This document shows positions 41,175 to 49,444 of a DNA stretch of 64,000 bases, piece by piece. The notes beneath the pieces are model-generated. The model searched no databases. It worked only from the letters and a program-made list of their open reading frames with translations, and had not been told where the DNA came from. The stretch's first letter is position 1, and each line of letters starts with the position of its first letter. Location: contig NZ_CP011125.1 in the NCBI RefSeq assembly GCF_000737325.1, positions 1,054,001 through 1,118,000 of the forward strand. The letters run 5' to 3'. This DNA comes from Sandaracinus amylolyticus. Its GTDB lineage: Bacteria; Myxococcota_A; Polyangia; Polyangiales; Sandaracinaceae. The translations under genes were made by a program, and so were the position numbers.

Positions 41175-42068
41175 TCACTTCCGTCGGCGCGCCGCGACGA
41201 GCGTCGCGACCACCACGATCAGCGCCATCGCGCCGCCCGCGCTGCCGCCCGGCAGCCCGGGGACGCTGCAGTTGCAGCCCTCTTCACGCTGGCAGTCGAG
41301 CCCGAGCCCGCCGCGCGGCGCCGGGTCGCACTGCTCGGGCAGCGCGCCCGGCGGATAGATCGAGCAGAGCCCGGTGACGTCGTCGGGCTGCAGATCGCGC
41401 TTCAGCGTCTCGGCGGGCTCGGCCGACGCCCACATCGTCGCGAGCGCGTCGTCGGGCGTGTGCGCGAGGCCGAAGTAGTGCCCCATCTCGTGCGTGATGA
41501 CGTTCGGGAGGTCGACCTCGCCGTCGGCGCAGCCCTCCGCGGGGCACACGACGAAGGGGCCGCGCTCCTCGTTGATCTCCATGTCGGCGTCCCAGATCTC
41601 GCCGCTCTGCGGGTCGTGCCACACGAGCGTGACCGCGAACGCACGCGCGTCGTGCATGCGCTCGGTGACCCAGCCGTCCTGCACGAAGATCACCGAGTGC
41701 ACGTTGCGATCGCCGGTGAAGTGCGACGCGCGCTCGCACGCGTTCATCTCGGCGAGCACCTCGACGTGGAGCCCGGTCGGCTGGCCGTCGCAGCGCACGC
41801 CTTCCCACGTCGCGATCGCGCCGCGCAGCACGTCTGCGACCTGGTCGGGCGAGAGCGTCGAGCTCCCGAACGTGCTCAGCGACATCGACGTGCAGCGCTG
41901 CCGCCACGCGAGCGGGAACGAGTCCGGTGGGGTCGCGACGACGCACGTCTCACCGGGCCCGGGGCGACGTCCGCCGGTCGTCATCTGACACCACGCGCTC
42001 GCCTCCGCGGGGACGAGCGCGAGCGTCGCGAGCAGCGCGGATGCGAGGACGCTCTCAGTCCGCACCAT
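41175..42068 (-). CDS. Secreted matrixin-type metalloprotease with MYXO-CTERM tail
   Basis: 297 aa. Signal peptide (SVLASALLATLALVPAEASA), pre-catalytic region, zinc site HEMGHYFGLAH (H193, E194, H197, H203) and Met-turn ATMW near 210-213, as in metzincins. The C-terminus is a MYXO-CTERM sorting signal: CNCSVPG, a hydrophobic helix (GAMALIVVVATLVA) and ARRRK, so the protein is surface-anchored or released. Overlaps the upstream gene by 14 bases. Confidence 0.9.
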   Translation of the reverse strand: MVRTESVLASALLATLALVPAEASAWCQMTTGGRRPGPGETCVVATPPDSFPLAWRQRCTSMSLSTFGSSTLSPDQVADVLRGAIATWEGVRCDGQPTGLHVEVLAEMNACERASHFTGDRNVHSVIFVQDGWVTERMHDARAFAVTLVWHDPQSGEIWDADMEINEERGPFVVCPAEGCADGEVDLPNVITHEMGHYFGLAHTPDDALATMWASAEPAETLKRDLQPDDVTGLCSIYPPGALPEQCDPAPRGGLGLDCQREEGCNCSVPGLPGGSAGGAMALIVVVATLVAARRRK

Positions 42069-42663
42069 GGATCTCCGCGACGAGGTCGCGCACGCGCGCG
42101 AGCAGCGCGTCGACCGGCTCCGGCGCCATCAGCGCGCCCGGCGCCGCACGCAGCCGACCATCGCTGCCGCGCTGCACGAGCGCGAGCCCCTCGCCGCCCG
42201 GCATCACCATCTCGATCCCGCTCTCGCGCGAGATCGGCAGCACGCCCTGCGACATCCCGATCGGGCGCAGCACGTGATCGGCCGCGACGAGCCGCGCGAA
42301 GAGCACGACGCGCTCGCCCTCGACGAAGCTCGGCTCGCCCTCGATGCGCAGGCCCACGTCGCCGATCACGCCGCCGAGCCGCCGCACCACGATCGTGGTC
42401 CCTTCGCGCGCGGCACCGTGCATGCGCTCGTCGACCCGGATCGTCACGTCGGTGACGATGCGATCGAGGTGGTCGTAGCGCGCGTCCTGGGAGACGACGG
42501 TGCCGACCACGACGTGATCCGCGTCGTGCACGAGCGCGCGGAGGTCCATCGCCTCGGTCGAGGTCGCGTGCGCCACGCCCGCCGCGGAGAGCGACGACGC
42601 GACGAGGGCGATCACCACGGCGAGCGATCGCGGGTGAAGAAAGGAGCGCACACGAGCTTCCAT
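42055..42663 (-). CDS. Exported protein co-encoded with the matrixin protease
   Basis: 202 aa. Signal peptide (SLAVVIALVASSLSAAGVAHA), then a compact beta-rich domain (DHVVVGTVVSQDARYD, IVTDVTIRVDERM, IEGEPSFVEGERVVLF), resembling small secreted OB- or Ig-like domains found beside metalloproteases in myxobacteria. Start 42663 is set by the signal peptide. The overlap with the protease gene suggests a shared function, for example substrate, inhibitor or cofactor; unproven. Confidence 0.65.
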   Translation of the reverse strand: MEARVRSFLHPRSLAVVIALVASSLSAAGVAHATSTEAMDLRALVHDADHVVVGTVVSQDARYDHLDRIVTDVTIRVDERMHGAAREGTTIVVRRLGGVIGDVGLRIEGEPSFVEGERVVLFARLVAADHVLRPIGMSQGVLPISRESGIEMVMPGGEGLALVQRGSDGRLRAAPGALMAPEPVDALLARVRDLVAEIHGAD

Positions 42664-42848
42664 GTTCCCCGAGCATGCGGACCGCGAGGGCCCGCCGCAA
42701 TCAGCACTGCTCCAGCGGGAGGGCTCGCCGGCGCAGGGCCCGCACGGCAGCGCCCGGAGCGGCCGAGCCGATGTTGGACACGCTCTCACCGGCGCGCGAC
42801 GTGCGCGCCTGCATGCGTCGCCGGTCCTCGCGCCCGATTCCGAGCGCA

Positions 42849-43313
42849 TCAGGTCGACGCTTCGGCAGCGCGCGGCGGCTCACGTCGGTCGCTCGCGAGC
42901 ACGATCGGCAGGCACGCGAGCGCGAGGATCACGTTGCGCGTCACCGTCGCGCCGCTGACGCGCGCTTCCATCGCGCTGCCGAAGCAGCCGCAGTCGAGAT
43001 CGATGCCGCGCGCGAGCGCCTGCACCATGCCGAGCGCGAACACGACGAGCATGCCCATCGCGATCAGCGCCGCGCCCGCGGCGTGCACGCCGCTGACGAG
43101 CGCGGCCGCGACGACGAGCTCGATCACCGGCAGCGCGACCGCGACCGGTCCGACCAGCGCGGCCGGGAGCACGTGGTAGTTGTCGACGTCGCGCGCGAAC
43201 GACGCGGGGTCCATCAGCTTCGGGATCGCGGCGCTCACGAACACGGCGGCGATCGCGAGCCGCAGCACGACGACCGCGACGCGGCGGGTGCGAGGCGAGA
43301 GGCGCGCGATCAC
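42849..43313 (-). CDS. MauE/DoxX-like membrane protein
   Basis: 154 aa with four membrane helices. GTG start overlaps the rhodanese-like gene's stop (GTGA). FVSAAIPKLMDPASFARDVDNY is the opening of MauE-type proteins, and the CGCFG motif (DLDCGCFGSAMEA) is a redox-active Cys pair typical of the methylamine-utilisation MauE / DoxX-related group. These proteins usually help electron transfer or disulfide formation in partner proteins; here the partner is probably the rhodanese-like protein. Confidence 0.83.
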   Translation of the reverse strand: MIARLSPRTRRVAVVVLRLAIAAVFVSAAIPKLMDPASFARDVDNYHVLPAALVGPVAVALPVIELVVAAALVSGVHAAGAALIAMGMLVVFALGMVQALARGIDLDCGCFGSAMEARVSGATVTRNVILALACLPIVLASDRREPPRAAEAST

Positions 43314-43969
43314 GGGCACACCCGGCACGGTCCGGCCTCCGCGGCATATCCGTTCTCGAGCCAGCCCGGCATGCCGCCGCGCAGCACGCGCACGTCGGGG
43401 AGCCCGGCCTCCGCGAGCAACCCCGCGAGGCGCTTGCTGCTCGCGCAGTCGCCGCTGGTGTCGCAGTACGTGATCACCACGCGCGATCCGCGGACGAGCG
43501 ACGTCGCGCGCTCGTCGATCGCGCCCGTCTCCATCGGCACGTTGAGCGCGCCCGCGACGTGGCCCGCCTCGTACGCGTCGCGCGAGCGTGCATCGACGAA
43601 CGTCACCGCGACGTCCTCCACCATGCCGTGCGCCTCGGCCTGCTCGATCCAGCGCACCTCGGGCCGCGCTTCGACCGGCGCGGCGCACGACGCGGGCGCC
43701 TCGGCGCGCATCCCTTCGACGTCGGGCACGCCGCGCAGGACGCCGATCGCCGCGCCGAGCAGCGCGCCGACGAGCAGCACGCGCCCCGCCTCGATCGCGA
43801 CCCGCGTCGCGCGACCCGTCGATCGCGCTGCGGCACCGGTGGCGAGGTCGCGCTGGAGAGGCGCCTCCGGGCCAGCTGCATCGTGGGCGGGAACGTCGGG
43901 CGAGGGCACTGCTTCTCTGTTGATCGCCGCGCGGAGGAGCTCGCTTCGCAGCGAGCGAGCCCCCGACAT
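43310..43969 (-). CDS. Membrane-anchored rhodanese-like protein
   Basis: 219 aa. An N-terminal soluble stretch, one membrane helix (about 58-80, RVLLVGALLGAAIGVL), then a rhodanese domain (VTFVDARSRDAYEAGHVAGALNVP, active-site Cys in VITYCDTSGDCASS, RVLRGGMPGWLENGY). The domain would lie outside the cytoplasm. It overlaps the MauE gene, and a sulfur or disulfide relay between the two is inferred. It ends with a Cys pair (CRVCP). Confidence 0.82.
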   Translation of the reverse strand: MSGARSLRSELLRAAINREAVPSPDVPAHDAAGPEAPLQRDLATGAAARSTGRATRVAIEAGRVLLVGALLGAAIGVLRGVPDVEGMRAEAPASCAAPVEARPEVRWIEQAEAHGMVEDVAVTFVDARSRDAYEAGHVAGALNVPMETGAIDERATSLVRGSRVVITYCDTSGDCASSKRLAGLLAEAGLPDVRVLRGGMPGWLENGYAAEAGPCRVCP

Positions 43970-44107
43970 GTAGCAGCGGTCGATGCTCGGGGCGAGGCTT
44001 GCGACCGCGATCGCGCCCAGGCATGGTCGGGCCCTCCGATGCGCGCCTCGATCGACGTCTGCGGCTGCTTCCCGACCGGCAAACACTATCCAGGCATCGC
44101 CGAGCGC

Positions 44108-44788
44108 ATGGCGCGCCTGACGACGCGCGTGCGCGGCATGGCCGAGGGCTTCGAGCCCGCGACCGTGTGGGCCGCGGCGCGCTTCGCGGTGCTCGACTTC
44201 GAGACGACGGGCCTCGATCCCGAGGTCGATCGCGTGATCGAGATCGGCGTCGCGTGCTTCGAGGGCGGCGAGCTCGTCGAGACGCGCAACTGGCTGGTGA
44301 ACCCGGGCATGCCGATCGGCGAGGAGAGCAAGGCGATCACCGGCATCACCGACGAGATGGTCGCGGACGCGCCGAGCTTCGGGGGCGTCTGGGACGAGGT
44401 CCGCGTGGTGCTGACCGGGCGCATCCCGGTCGCGTACAACCACGCGTTCGACAGCAAGTTCCTGTGGGCCGAGTGTCGTCGCCTCGGTCTTCCGCCGCGC
44501 GGCTCCGAGCTGCCGCCCGCGGCCTGCGACGACGGCGTGTGGATCGATCCGCTCGTCTGGGCCCGCGAGATCCAGAAGGACGAGAAGGGCCACAAGCTCG
44601 GCGACGTGTGCGCGCGCCTCGGCGTGTCGCTCGAGACCGCGCACCGCGCGAACCACGACGCGGAAGCGGCGGGGCGCGTGCTGCTCGCGCTCGCCGCGAA
44701 GATGCCCGAGCGCTACGGCGACCTGCTGCGCGTGCAGCAGCGCTACGCGGCGACGCAGGACGTCGAGATCACCTGGCGCCGGCGCTGA
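44108..44788 (+). CDS. DnaQ-like 3'-5' exonuclease
   Basis: 226 aa from ATG 44108; starts at 44039 or 44139 are possible, none having a clear ribosome site. DEDDh exonuclease fold: ExoI motif AVLDFETTGLD, ExoII VAYNHAFDSKFLWAE, ExoIII HRANHDAEAAGRVL. Similar stand-alone proteins act in proofreading or repair. Single gene, divergent from the rhodanese-like gene. Confidence 0.87.
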   Translation: MARLTTRVRGMAEGFEPATVWAAARFAVLDFETTGLDPEVDRVIEIGVACFEGGELVETRNWLVNPGMPIGEESKAITGITDEMVADAPSFGGVWDEVRVVLTGRIPVAYNHAFDSKFLWAECRRLGLPPRGSELPPAACDDGVWIDPLVWAREIQKDEKGHKLGDVCARLGVSLETAHRANHDAEAAGRVLLALAAKMPERYGDLLRVQQRYAATQDVEITWRRR

Positions 44789-44794
44789 CCGCGG

Positions 44795-44823
44795 TTCCGA
44801 GACGCATCCACACCGACTATCCT
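44795..44823 (+). promoter_or_regulatory. Possible housekeeping promoter before the 44865 gene
   Basis: TTCCGA (44795-44800), a 17-base spacer and TATCCT (44818-44823), with a predicted start near 44830 and a 35-base leader. Both hexamers are partial matches. Confidence 0.35.
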
Positions 44824-44864
44824 CGTCCCGCGCGCGAGAGGCGCTCGGCGCGAGGGGGACGTGG

Positions 44865-45617
44865 ATGCGACTGGGATTCGCAGCGATCGTGATCATCGGC
44901 ATCGGGCTGGTCGCCGCCGCGCCACGCGCGCGGGCTCAGGAGGACGATGCCGCGCGCGCGCACTTCGAGGCGGGACGTCTGCACTTCGATCGCGGCGCGT
45001 ACGAAGCCGCGCAGCAGGAGTTCGAGGCCGCGTACGAGCTGAGCGGGCGGCCCGCGCTGCTCTACAACCTCTATCTCACGGCCGAGCGTCTCGGTGACTT
45101 CGACACCGCGATCGCGCACCTCGAGCGCTTCCTCGCGGAGGGCTCGCCCTCGGACGAGCAGCGCGCGCAGCTCGAGCCGCGGCTCGACAACCTGAGGACG
45201 CGACGCGATCGTGCGCGCGCCGGGATGGAGCCCGAGCCCGAGCCCGACCCGGCGACACCGCCTCCCGCGCCCGCGCGGCGCGAGGGCGATCTCGTCCCTG
45301 CGCTGGTCGCGTTCGGGGTGGCCGGTGCCGCGCTCGTGTCCTTCGCGATCACCGGCGGGCTCGCGCTCGCCGAGGACGACTCGCTCTCGAGCGGATGCGG
45401 CGCGACGGATCGATGCACCGACGACGAGGTGTCGACGCTCTCGGCGCTCGTCGTCGCGGCGGACGTCAGCTGGATCACCGCGGCGGTCGCGGCGACCGCG
45501 GGCGTGGTGCTGCTCGTGACGCTGGGGCTTCCCTCCGGCGACTCGGAGCGCGTGTCGCTCGCGCCGTTCTTCACGCCGGACGGCAGCGGCGGCGTCGTCG
45601 TGATGGGGAGGCTCTGA
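44865..45617 (+). CDS. Exported TPR protein with C-terminal membrane helices
   Basis: 250 aa, same plan as 21656: signal peptide (AAIVIIGIGLVAAAPRARAQ), TPR units (AGRLHFDRGAYEAAQQEFEAAY and ALLYNLYLTAERLGDFDTAIAHLERFL), Pro/Glu linker, two hydrophobic helices (about 145-165 and 190-220). The extracytoplasmic turn between them has Cys (SSGCGATDRC). Ends in TGATG overlap with a lipoprotein gene. Probably an envelope scaffold. Confidence 0.75.
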   Translation: MRLGFAAIVIIGIGLVAAAPRARAQEDDAARAHFEAGRLHFDRGAYEAAQQEFEAAYELSGRPALLYNLYLTAERLGDFDTAIAHLERFLAEGSPSDEQRAQLEPRLDNLRTRRDRARAGMEPEPEPDPATPPPAPARREGDLVPALVAFGVAGAALVSFAITGGLALAEDDSLSSGCGATDRCTDDEVSTLSALVVAADVSWITAAVAATAGVVLLVTLGLPSGDSERVSLAPFFTPDGSGGVVVMGRL

Positions 45618-46660
45618 TGTCGCGCTTCGGATCGATCACGCTCGTCGCATGCGCGCTCGTCGGATCGGGTCTGGTCGCGGGCTGCACGATCGCGCTCGAC
45701 CCCGGTCGACACCAAGGCGCGGTCGACGACGACGACGGAGGCTCGCAGTCCGACGGCGGCGGGAGCGACGGCGGCGGGCACGACGACGCGCAGGTCGACG
45801 GAGACGGCGGCGGTGGGTGCGCGGGCGGCGGTGTGTGCGAGCCGGCGGCGCCGCTCGGCTGGAACGGTCCGATCGTGCTCGTCAGCGGCGCCGGCGACGT
45901 CGATCCCCCCGCGTGCCCGGCATCGGCGCCTTCGACCGCGTTCACCGGCAAGAGCGAGCCGAGCGCGTCGCCCGCGACGTGCGGGTGCGAGTGCACGCCG
46001 CCCTCGGCGGCCGCGATGAGCTGCGGCGTCGGCACGATCACGACGACCGGCAACGCGATGTGCATCACGATCCCGACGAACCACGCGACGATCTCGGACG
46101 GCGAGTGTCGAAGCATTCCGGCGCTTCCGAGCGGCGGCCGCTGGTCGGTCACGTCGCCTGCGTTCTCGTCGAGCATGGGATGCACGCCCGCGCCGTCGGT
46201 CGACGTGCCGCCGATCACGTGGGAGGCGTCGCACCGCGGGTGCGGCTTCGGCTCGCCGGTGTCGTGCGGGGACGCGCGCGCGTGCGCGCCGGAGCGCGCC
46301 GAAGGCGAGCGGCTCTGCGTGTGGGCGGAGGGTGAAGCAGCGTGCCCCGCGGCGTTCTCGGAGCAGGTGATCACGGCCGACGGGGCGGACGACGAGCGTG
46401 GATGCTCCGAGTGCACGTGCGGGTCGATCACGGGCTCGTGCGGCGGGCACGTCGACATCATCAGCGAGTGCCCCGCGGGCCCGACGACGATCGCCTACGC
46501 GCGCATCGGCGTCGCGTCGTGCACGCCCGCGAGCGCGATCGGCGGCACGCGCGCGCTCGCGAGCTTCACGCCGACCGGCAGCTGTCCTCCGAGCGCGACG
46601 ACGCCGACCGGGACCGCGACGCCGACGGGCGTGCGCACGGTGTGCTGCGTGCCGGAGTGA
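45617..46660 (+). CDS. Cysteine-rich lipoprotein
   Basis: 347 aa. Lipoprotein signal (SITLVACALVGSGLVAGC), then an Asp/Gly-rich linker (about 35-68) and a large domain with about 20 cysteines, many in CxC or CxxC pairs (CGCECTPP, CSECTCGSITGSC, RTVCCVPE). No family recognised. Translationally coupled to the TPR gene. It ends close to a 22-bp palindrome. Confidence 0.72.
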   Translation: MSRFGSITLVACALVGSGLVAGCTIALDPGRHQGAVDDDDGGSQSDGGGSDGGGHDDAQVDGDGGGGCAGGGVCEPAAPLGWNGPIVLVSGAGDVDPPACPASAPSTAFTGKSEPSASPATCGCECTPPSAAAMSCGVGTITTTGNAMCITIPTNHATISDGECRSIPALPSGGRWSVTSPAFSSSMGCTPAPSVDVPPITWEASHRGCGFGSPVSCGDARACAPERAEGERLCVWAEGEAACPAAFSEQVITADGADDERGCSECTCGSITGSCGGHVDIISECPAGPTTIAYARIGVASCTPASAIGGTRALASFTPTGSCPPSATTPTGTATPTGVRTVCCVPE

Positions 46661-46668
46661 GCGCGCGA

Positions 46669-46690
46669 GATCGTTGGAGCTCCAACGATC
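46669..46690. terminator. 22-bp perfect palindrome between convergent genes
   Basis: The left half GATCGTTGGAG (46669-46679) is followed directly by its exact complement (46680-46690), with no loop spacer. It overlaps the stop codon of the minus-strand activator (46689-46691) and lies eight bases past the lipoprotein stop (46660). Two-way terminator is the likely role; a dimeric-regulator site is the alternative. Confidence 0.5.
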
Positions 46691-48002
46691 ATCCGAGGCC
46701 GTGGCGGCGCAGGAGCTCGATGAGGTACGAGCGGTCCATGCTCGCCTCGCGCGCCGCCGCGCGCACGCTCTCGGTGCGCTCGAGCAGCGCCTCGAGGTAG
46801 CGGCGCTCGAACGCGTCGACGACCTCGCGGCGCGCCTCCTTGTACGGCCGTCGGAGGAGCGCGTCGGGGATCGCGGTCGCCCCCGGCGCGCTCGGAGGTG
46901 CGTCGTCGTCGTCGTCCGGCGGAGGTCGGCCGAGCGCGAGCGTCGCGAGCACCGTGTTGCGGAGCTCGCGCACGTTGCCGGGCCAGGGACGGCGCTTGAG
47001 CTCGTCGATGCTCGCCGGCGGGAAGAGCGCGTCGATCGGGCCCTCGTACCCGGCCTCCTCGAGGAAGTGCGCGATGAGCGTCGGGACGTCGGACGCGCGC
47101 TCGCGCAGCGGCGGGACCAGGACGCGCACGATCGCGAGCCGGTAGAAGAGATCGAGACGGAACCGGTTCGCGTTCACCTCGGCGCGCAGATCGCGGTGCG
47201 TCGCGCACACGACGCGCAGGTCGATCGGGATGTCCTGGGTGCCGCCGACGCGGCGGATGCGACGTCGCTCGAGCGCGCCGAGCAGCGACGCCTGCAGCTC
47301 GGGCGAGAGCTCCGCGACCTCGTCGAGGAACACCGTCCCGCCGTTCGCGCGCTCGAACGCGCCCACGTGGCGGCGATCGGCGCCGGTGAACGCGCCGCGC
47401 TCGTGCCCGAAGAGCTCCGACGCGAACAGCGTCGGGGAGATCGCGCCGCAGTCGACGGTGACGAACGGCTGCTCGCGACGCGGGCCGCTGTCGTGGATCG
47501 CACGCGCGACGAGCTCCTTGCCGGTGCCCGACTCGCCGCGCACGTACACGCTCACGTTCGTCGGCGCGAGCGACGCGATGGTCGCGGCGAGGCGGCGGAG
47601 CGGCTCGGATCGACCGTAGAGCCCGGCGATCGGCGGCGCGTCGTCGTCGACGATCCACGCGCCGTCCTCGACGCGAAGCTGCGTGCCGCCGAGCGTGATC
47701 GTCGTGCCCGCGGCGATCTCGGCGCGGCTCTGGCGCAGCAGCACCGGACCGACGCGCGTGCCGTTGGTCGATCCGAGGTCGACGATCTCGATGCGCCCGC
47801 CGCTGCTGCGGAGCTCGAGATGGAAGCGCGACACGGTGGGATCTTCGAGCACCAGGTCGTTGCCGCTCGCCGATCCGATCGTGAGCACGTCGCGCTCGGA
47901 GACCACGCTGCGTCCCGCGAGCGGGCCCGCGGTGACGGTGATCGAGAGCGTCTGCACCGGGAGCCCGTAGGAGAGCAGCGGGACGGTGTCGGGCACAGTC
48001 AT
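46689..48002 (-). CDS. FHA-type sigma54-dependent activator
   Basis: 437 aa. FHA domain about 35-110 (LTIGSASGNDLVL, SRFHLEL, STNGTRVG; all phospho-Thr-contact residues present), AAA+ domain with Walker [24 protein letters not shown] and the Arg-finger region, and a C-terminal Fis-like helix-turn-helix (VRAAAREASMDRSYLIELL). Second activator of this type in the window and unlikely to be a recent copy, since the linkers and HTH differ. Targets unknown. It follows the Kelch lipoprotein gene on the same strand across a hairpin. Confidence 0.92.
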   Translation of the reverse strand: MTVPDTVPLLSYGLPVQTLSITVTAGPLAGRSVVSERDVLTIGSASGNDLVLEDPTVSRFHLELRSSGGRIEIVDLGSTNGTRVGPVLLRQSRAEIAAGTTITLGGTQLRVEDGAWIVDDDAPPIAGLYGRSEPLRRLAATIASLAPTNVSVYVRGESGTGKELVARAIHDSGPRREQPFVTVDCGAISPTLFASELFGHERGAFTGADRRHVGAFERANGGTVFLDEVAELSPELQASLLGALERRRIRRVGGTQDIPIDLRVVCATHRDLRAEVNANRFRLDLFYRLAIVRVLVPPLRERASDVPTLIAHFLEEAGYEGPIDALFPPASIDELKRRPWPGNVRELRNTVLATLALGRPPPDDDDDAPPSAPGATAIPDALLRRPYKEARREVVDAFERRYLEALLERTESVRAAAREASMDRSYLIELLRRHGLG

Positions 48003-48056
48003 CGAGTCCGGTCGACTCTACCATCGTCTCGCGGCGCGCCCCGGCGGGAGGATCCA

Positions 48057-48073
48057 CCCGACCACCGGTCGGG
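48057..48073 (-). terminator. Hairpin after the 48082 lipoprotein gene
   Basis: CCCGACC-acc-GGTCGGG: a 7-bp perfect stem with a 3-base loop, eight bases past the stop, between it and the activator gene at 48002. Confidence 0.5.
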
Positions 48074-48081
48074 CGCACCCT

Positions 48082-49290
48082 TCAGCCCGGCGGCGACCAG
48101 TCGCGCGGCTTCCACATCATCACCGGGCCGCTCACGGTGGTCGCGAGGATCATCACGTCGTACTCGGGCACGTACTGGAAGCGACCGAACACACCGTTCG
48201 TGTTCGGCGCGCCCGGTGTCGCACCGCTCGACGGCACCTCGGTGGTCCACGTCCAGTCGCTGCGCGAGAGATGGTAGAGCGTGCGCGTGTCGCCGACGCC
48301 CCACCCGGTGAAGCGATCGCGCCGCGCGTCGTAGGTGAAGCCCGGCCCCTGCATCGCCTCGAGCGCGGTGTCGCCCGCGGTCGTGATCGGCGTCGCGACG
48401 CCGGTGGCGACGACGACGCGAATCGGCGCGACGCGGTTGCCGGTGTAGACGAGCTCGCCGTGCGTCGTGTCGAGCGCGCCGGTGACCGCGCTCATCGTCG
48501 GACCGAACTGCTGCAGCCGCGTCGCCTCGGGCTCGCGCGGATCGAAGCGATCGACGTGCGCGAACCCCGCGGCGTGCTGCGCGTTCTGGAGCAGGAGGAT
48601 CGACTCGCTCGCGGGATCCCAGCGCGCGGTCCCGCCGAACGGATCGAGCACCTCGACCGGCACCGCGCGCCAACGCAGCGTGTCGAGGCTGAATTCCCAC
48701 GCCTGACGCAGCGGAGATCCGCCCGCGCCCATGCGGTACACGCTGTTCGTGGTCGGCGCGTAGACGAGGCAGTCGTAGGTGTGGATCGGGATCGGCGCGC
48801 CGTCGGGGAACACACCCGCGGTCGCTTCGGTCTCGAGGTACACGCTCGGATCGTTCACGCGCTCCCAGCGCGCAGCGTGGACGTCGAACGCGTACCACTC
48901 GTTGCCGTCGTAGTCGCGATGACCACCGCCGTTGACGTAGAGGCGATGGCGCTCGCGCGCGTACGTGCCGCCGCTCCACGCGTCCATGAGCCCCTGGAGG
49001 CCGGTTCGGAACCCGTCGGGCGTCGCGACCGAGCCGTAGTCGAACGCGACGTCGGCGAGGGTGTTCACGCCGATCGCGGTCCACTCGCCGGGCGTCGCGT
49101 CGACGATGTACGCGGGCACGTCGGTCGGGATCGGACCTCCGTCGGCGCGCGCTGCGTCATCGGTCGTGCGCGCGTCGAGCGGCTCGAGAGGCGCGTCGAT
49201 CGCGGGACCGGCATCGGGTGCGATGACATCGCTCGGCTCGCTGCACGCGATCGCCGCGAGCGACGTCAGGATCGAGAGGCATCGGCGCAT
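48082..49290 (-). CDS. Kelch/beta-propeller lipoprotein
   Basis: 402 aa. Lipobox AIAC (SILTSLAAIAC), Asp/Ala-rich linker, then Kelch-like repeats: HRLYVNGGGHRDYDGNEWYAFD, NSVYRMGAGGSPLRQAWEFS, ARWDPASESILLLQN, FTYDARRDRFTGWGVGDTRT, FGRFQYVPEYDVMILA. These form a galactose-oxidase-type propeller, exposed on the surface. Paralogue of the protein at 51783, which ends with an almost identical repeat (FGRFAYFPTHDVFVLV). Ligand unknown. Confidence 0.82.
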   Translation of the reverse strand: MRRCLSILTSLAAIACSEPSDVIAPDAGPAIDAPLEPLDARTTDDAARADGGPIPTDVPAYIVDATPGEWTAIGVNTLADVAFDYGSVATPDGFRTGLQGLMDAWSGGTYARERHRLYVNGGGHRDYDGNEWYAFDVHAARWERVNDPSVYLETEATAGVFPDGAPIPIHTYDCLVYAPTTNSVYRMGAGGSPLRQAWEFSLDTLRWRAVPVEVLDPFGGTARWDPASESILLLQNAQHAAGFAHVDRFDPREPEATRLQQFGPTMSAVTGALDTTHGELVYTGNRVAPIRVVVATGVATPITTAGDTALEAMQGPGFTYDARRDRFTGWGVGDTRTLYHLSRSDWTWTTEVPSSGATPGAPNTNGVFGRFQYVPEYDVMILATTVSGPVMMWKPRDWSPPG

Positions 49291-49444
49291 GCGCAGCGCG
49301 ATGGCAAGCGCCGAGCCGTGCGCGATCGCTGCGCCGCATCGCGACCGACGTGCGTGGTGGGGTCCACCCTGCCACGTGGTCGGGTGGAGCCGACGACCGC
49401 GCGCTTCGCTTCTCTCGCTCGGTGCGCTGTGGAATCATCGCGCG

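Noticed and set aside
43933-43960. Hairpin GCTCGCT-tcgc-AGCGAGC as a terminator
   Set aside because: It lies in the first codons of the rhodanese-like gene, where a terminator would make no sense; attenuation cannot be argued from the sequence alone.
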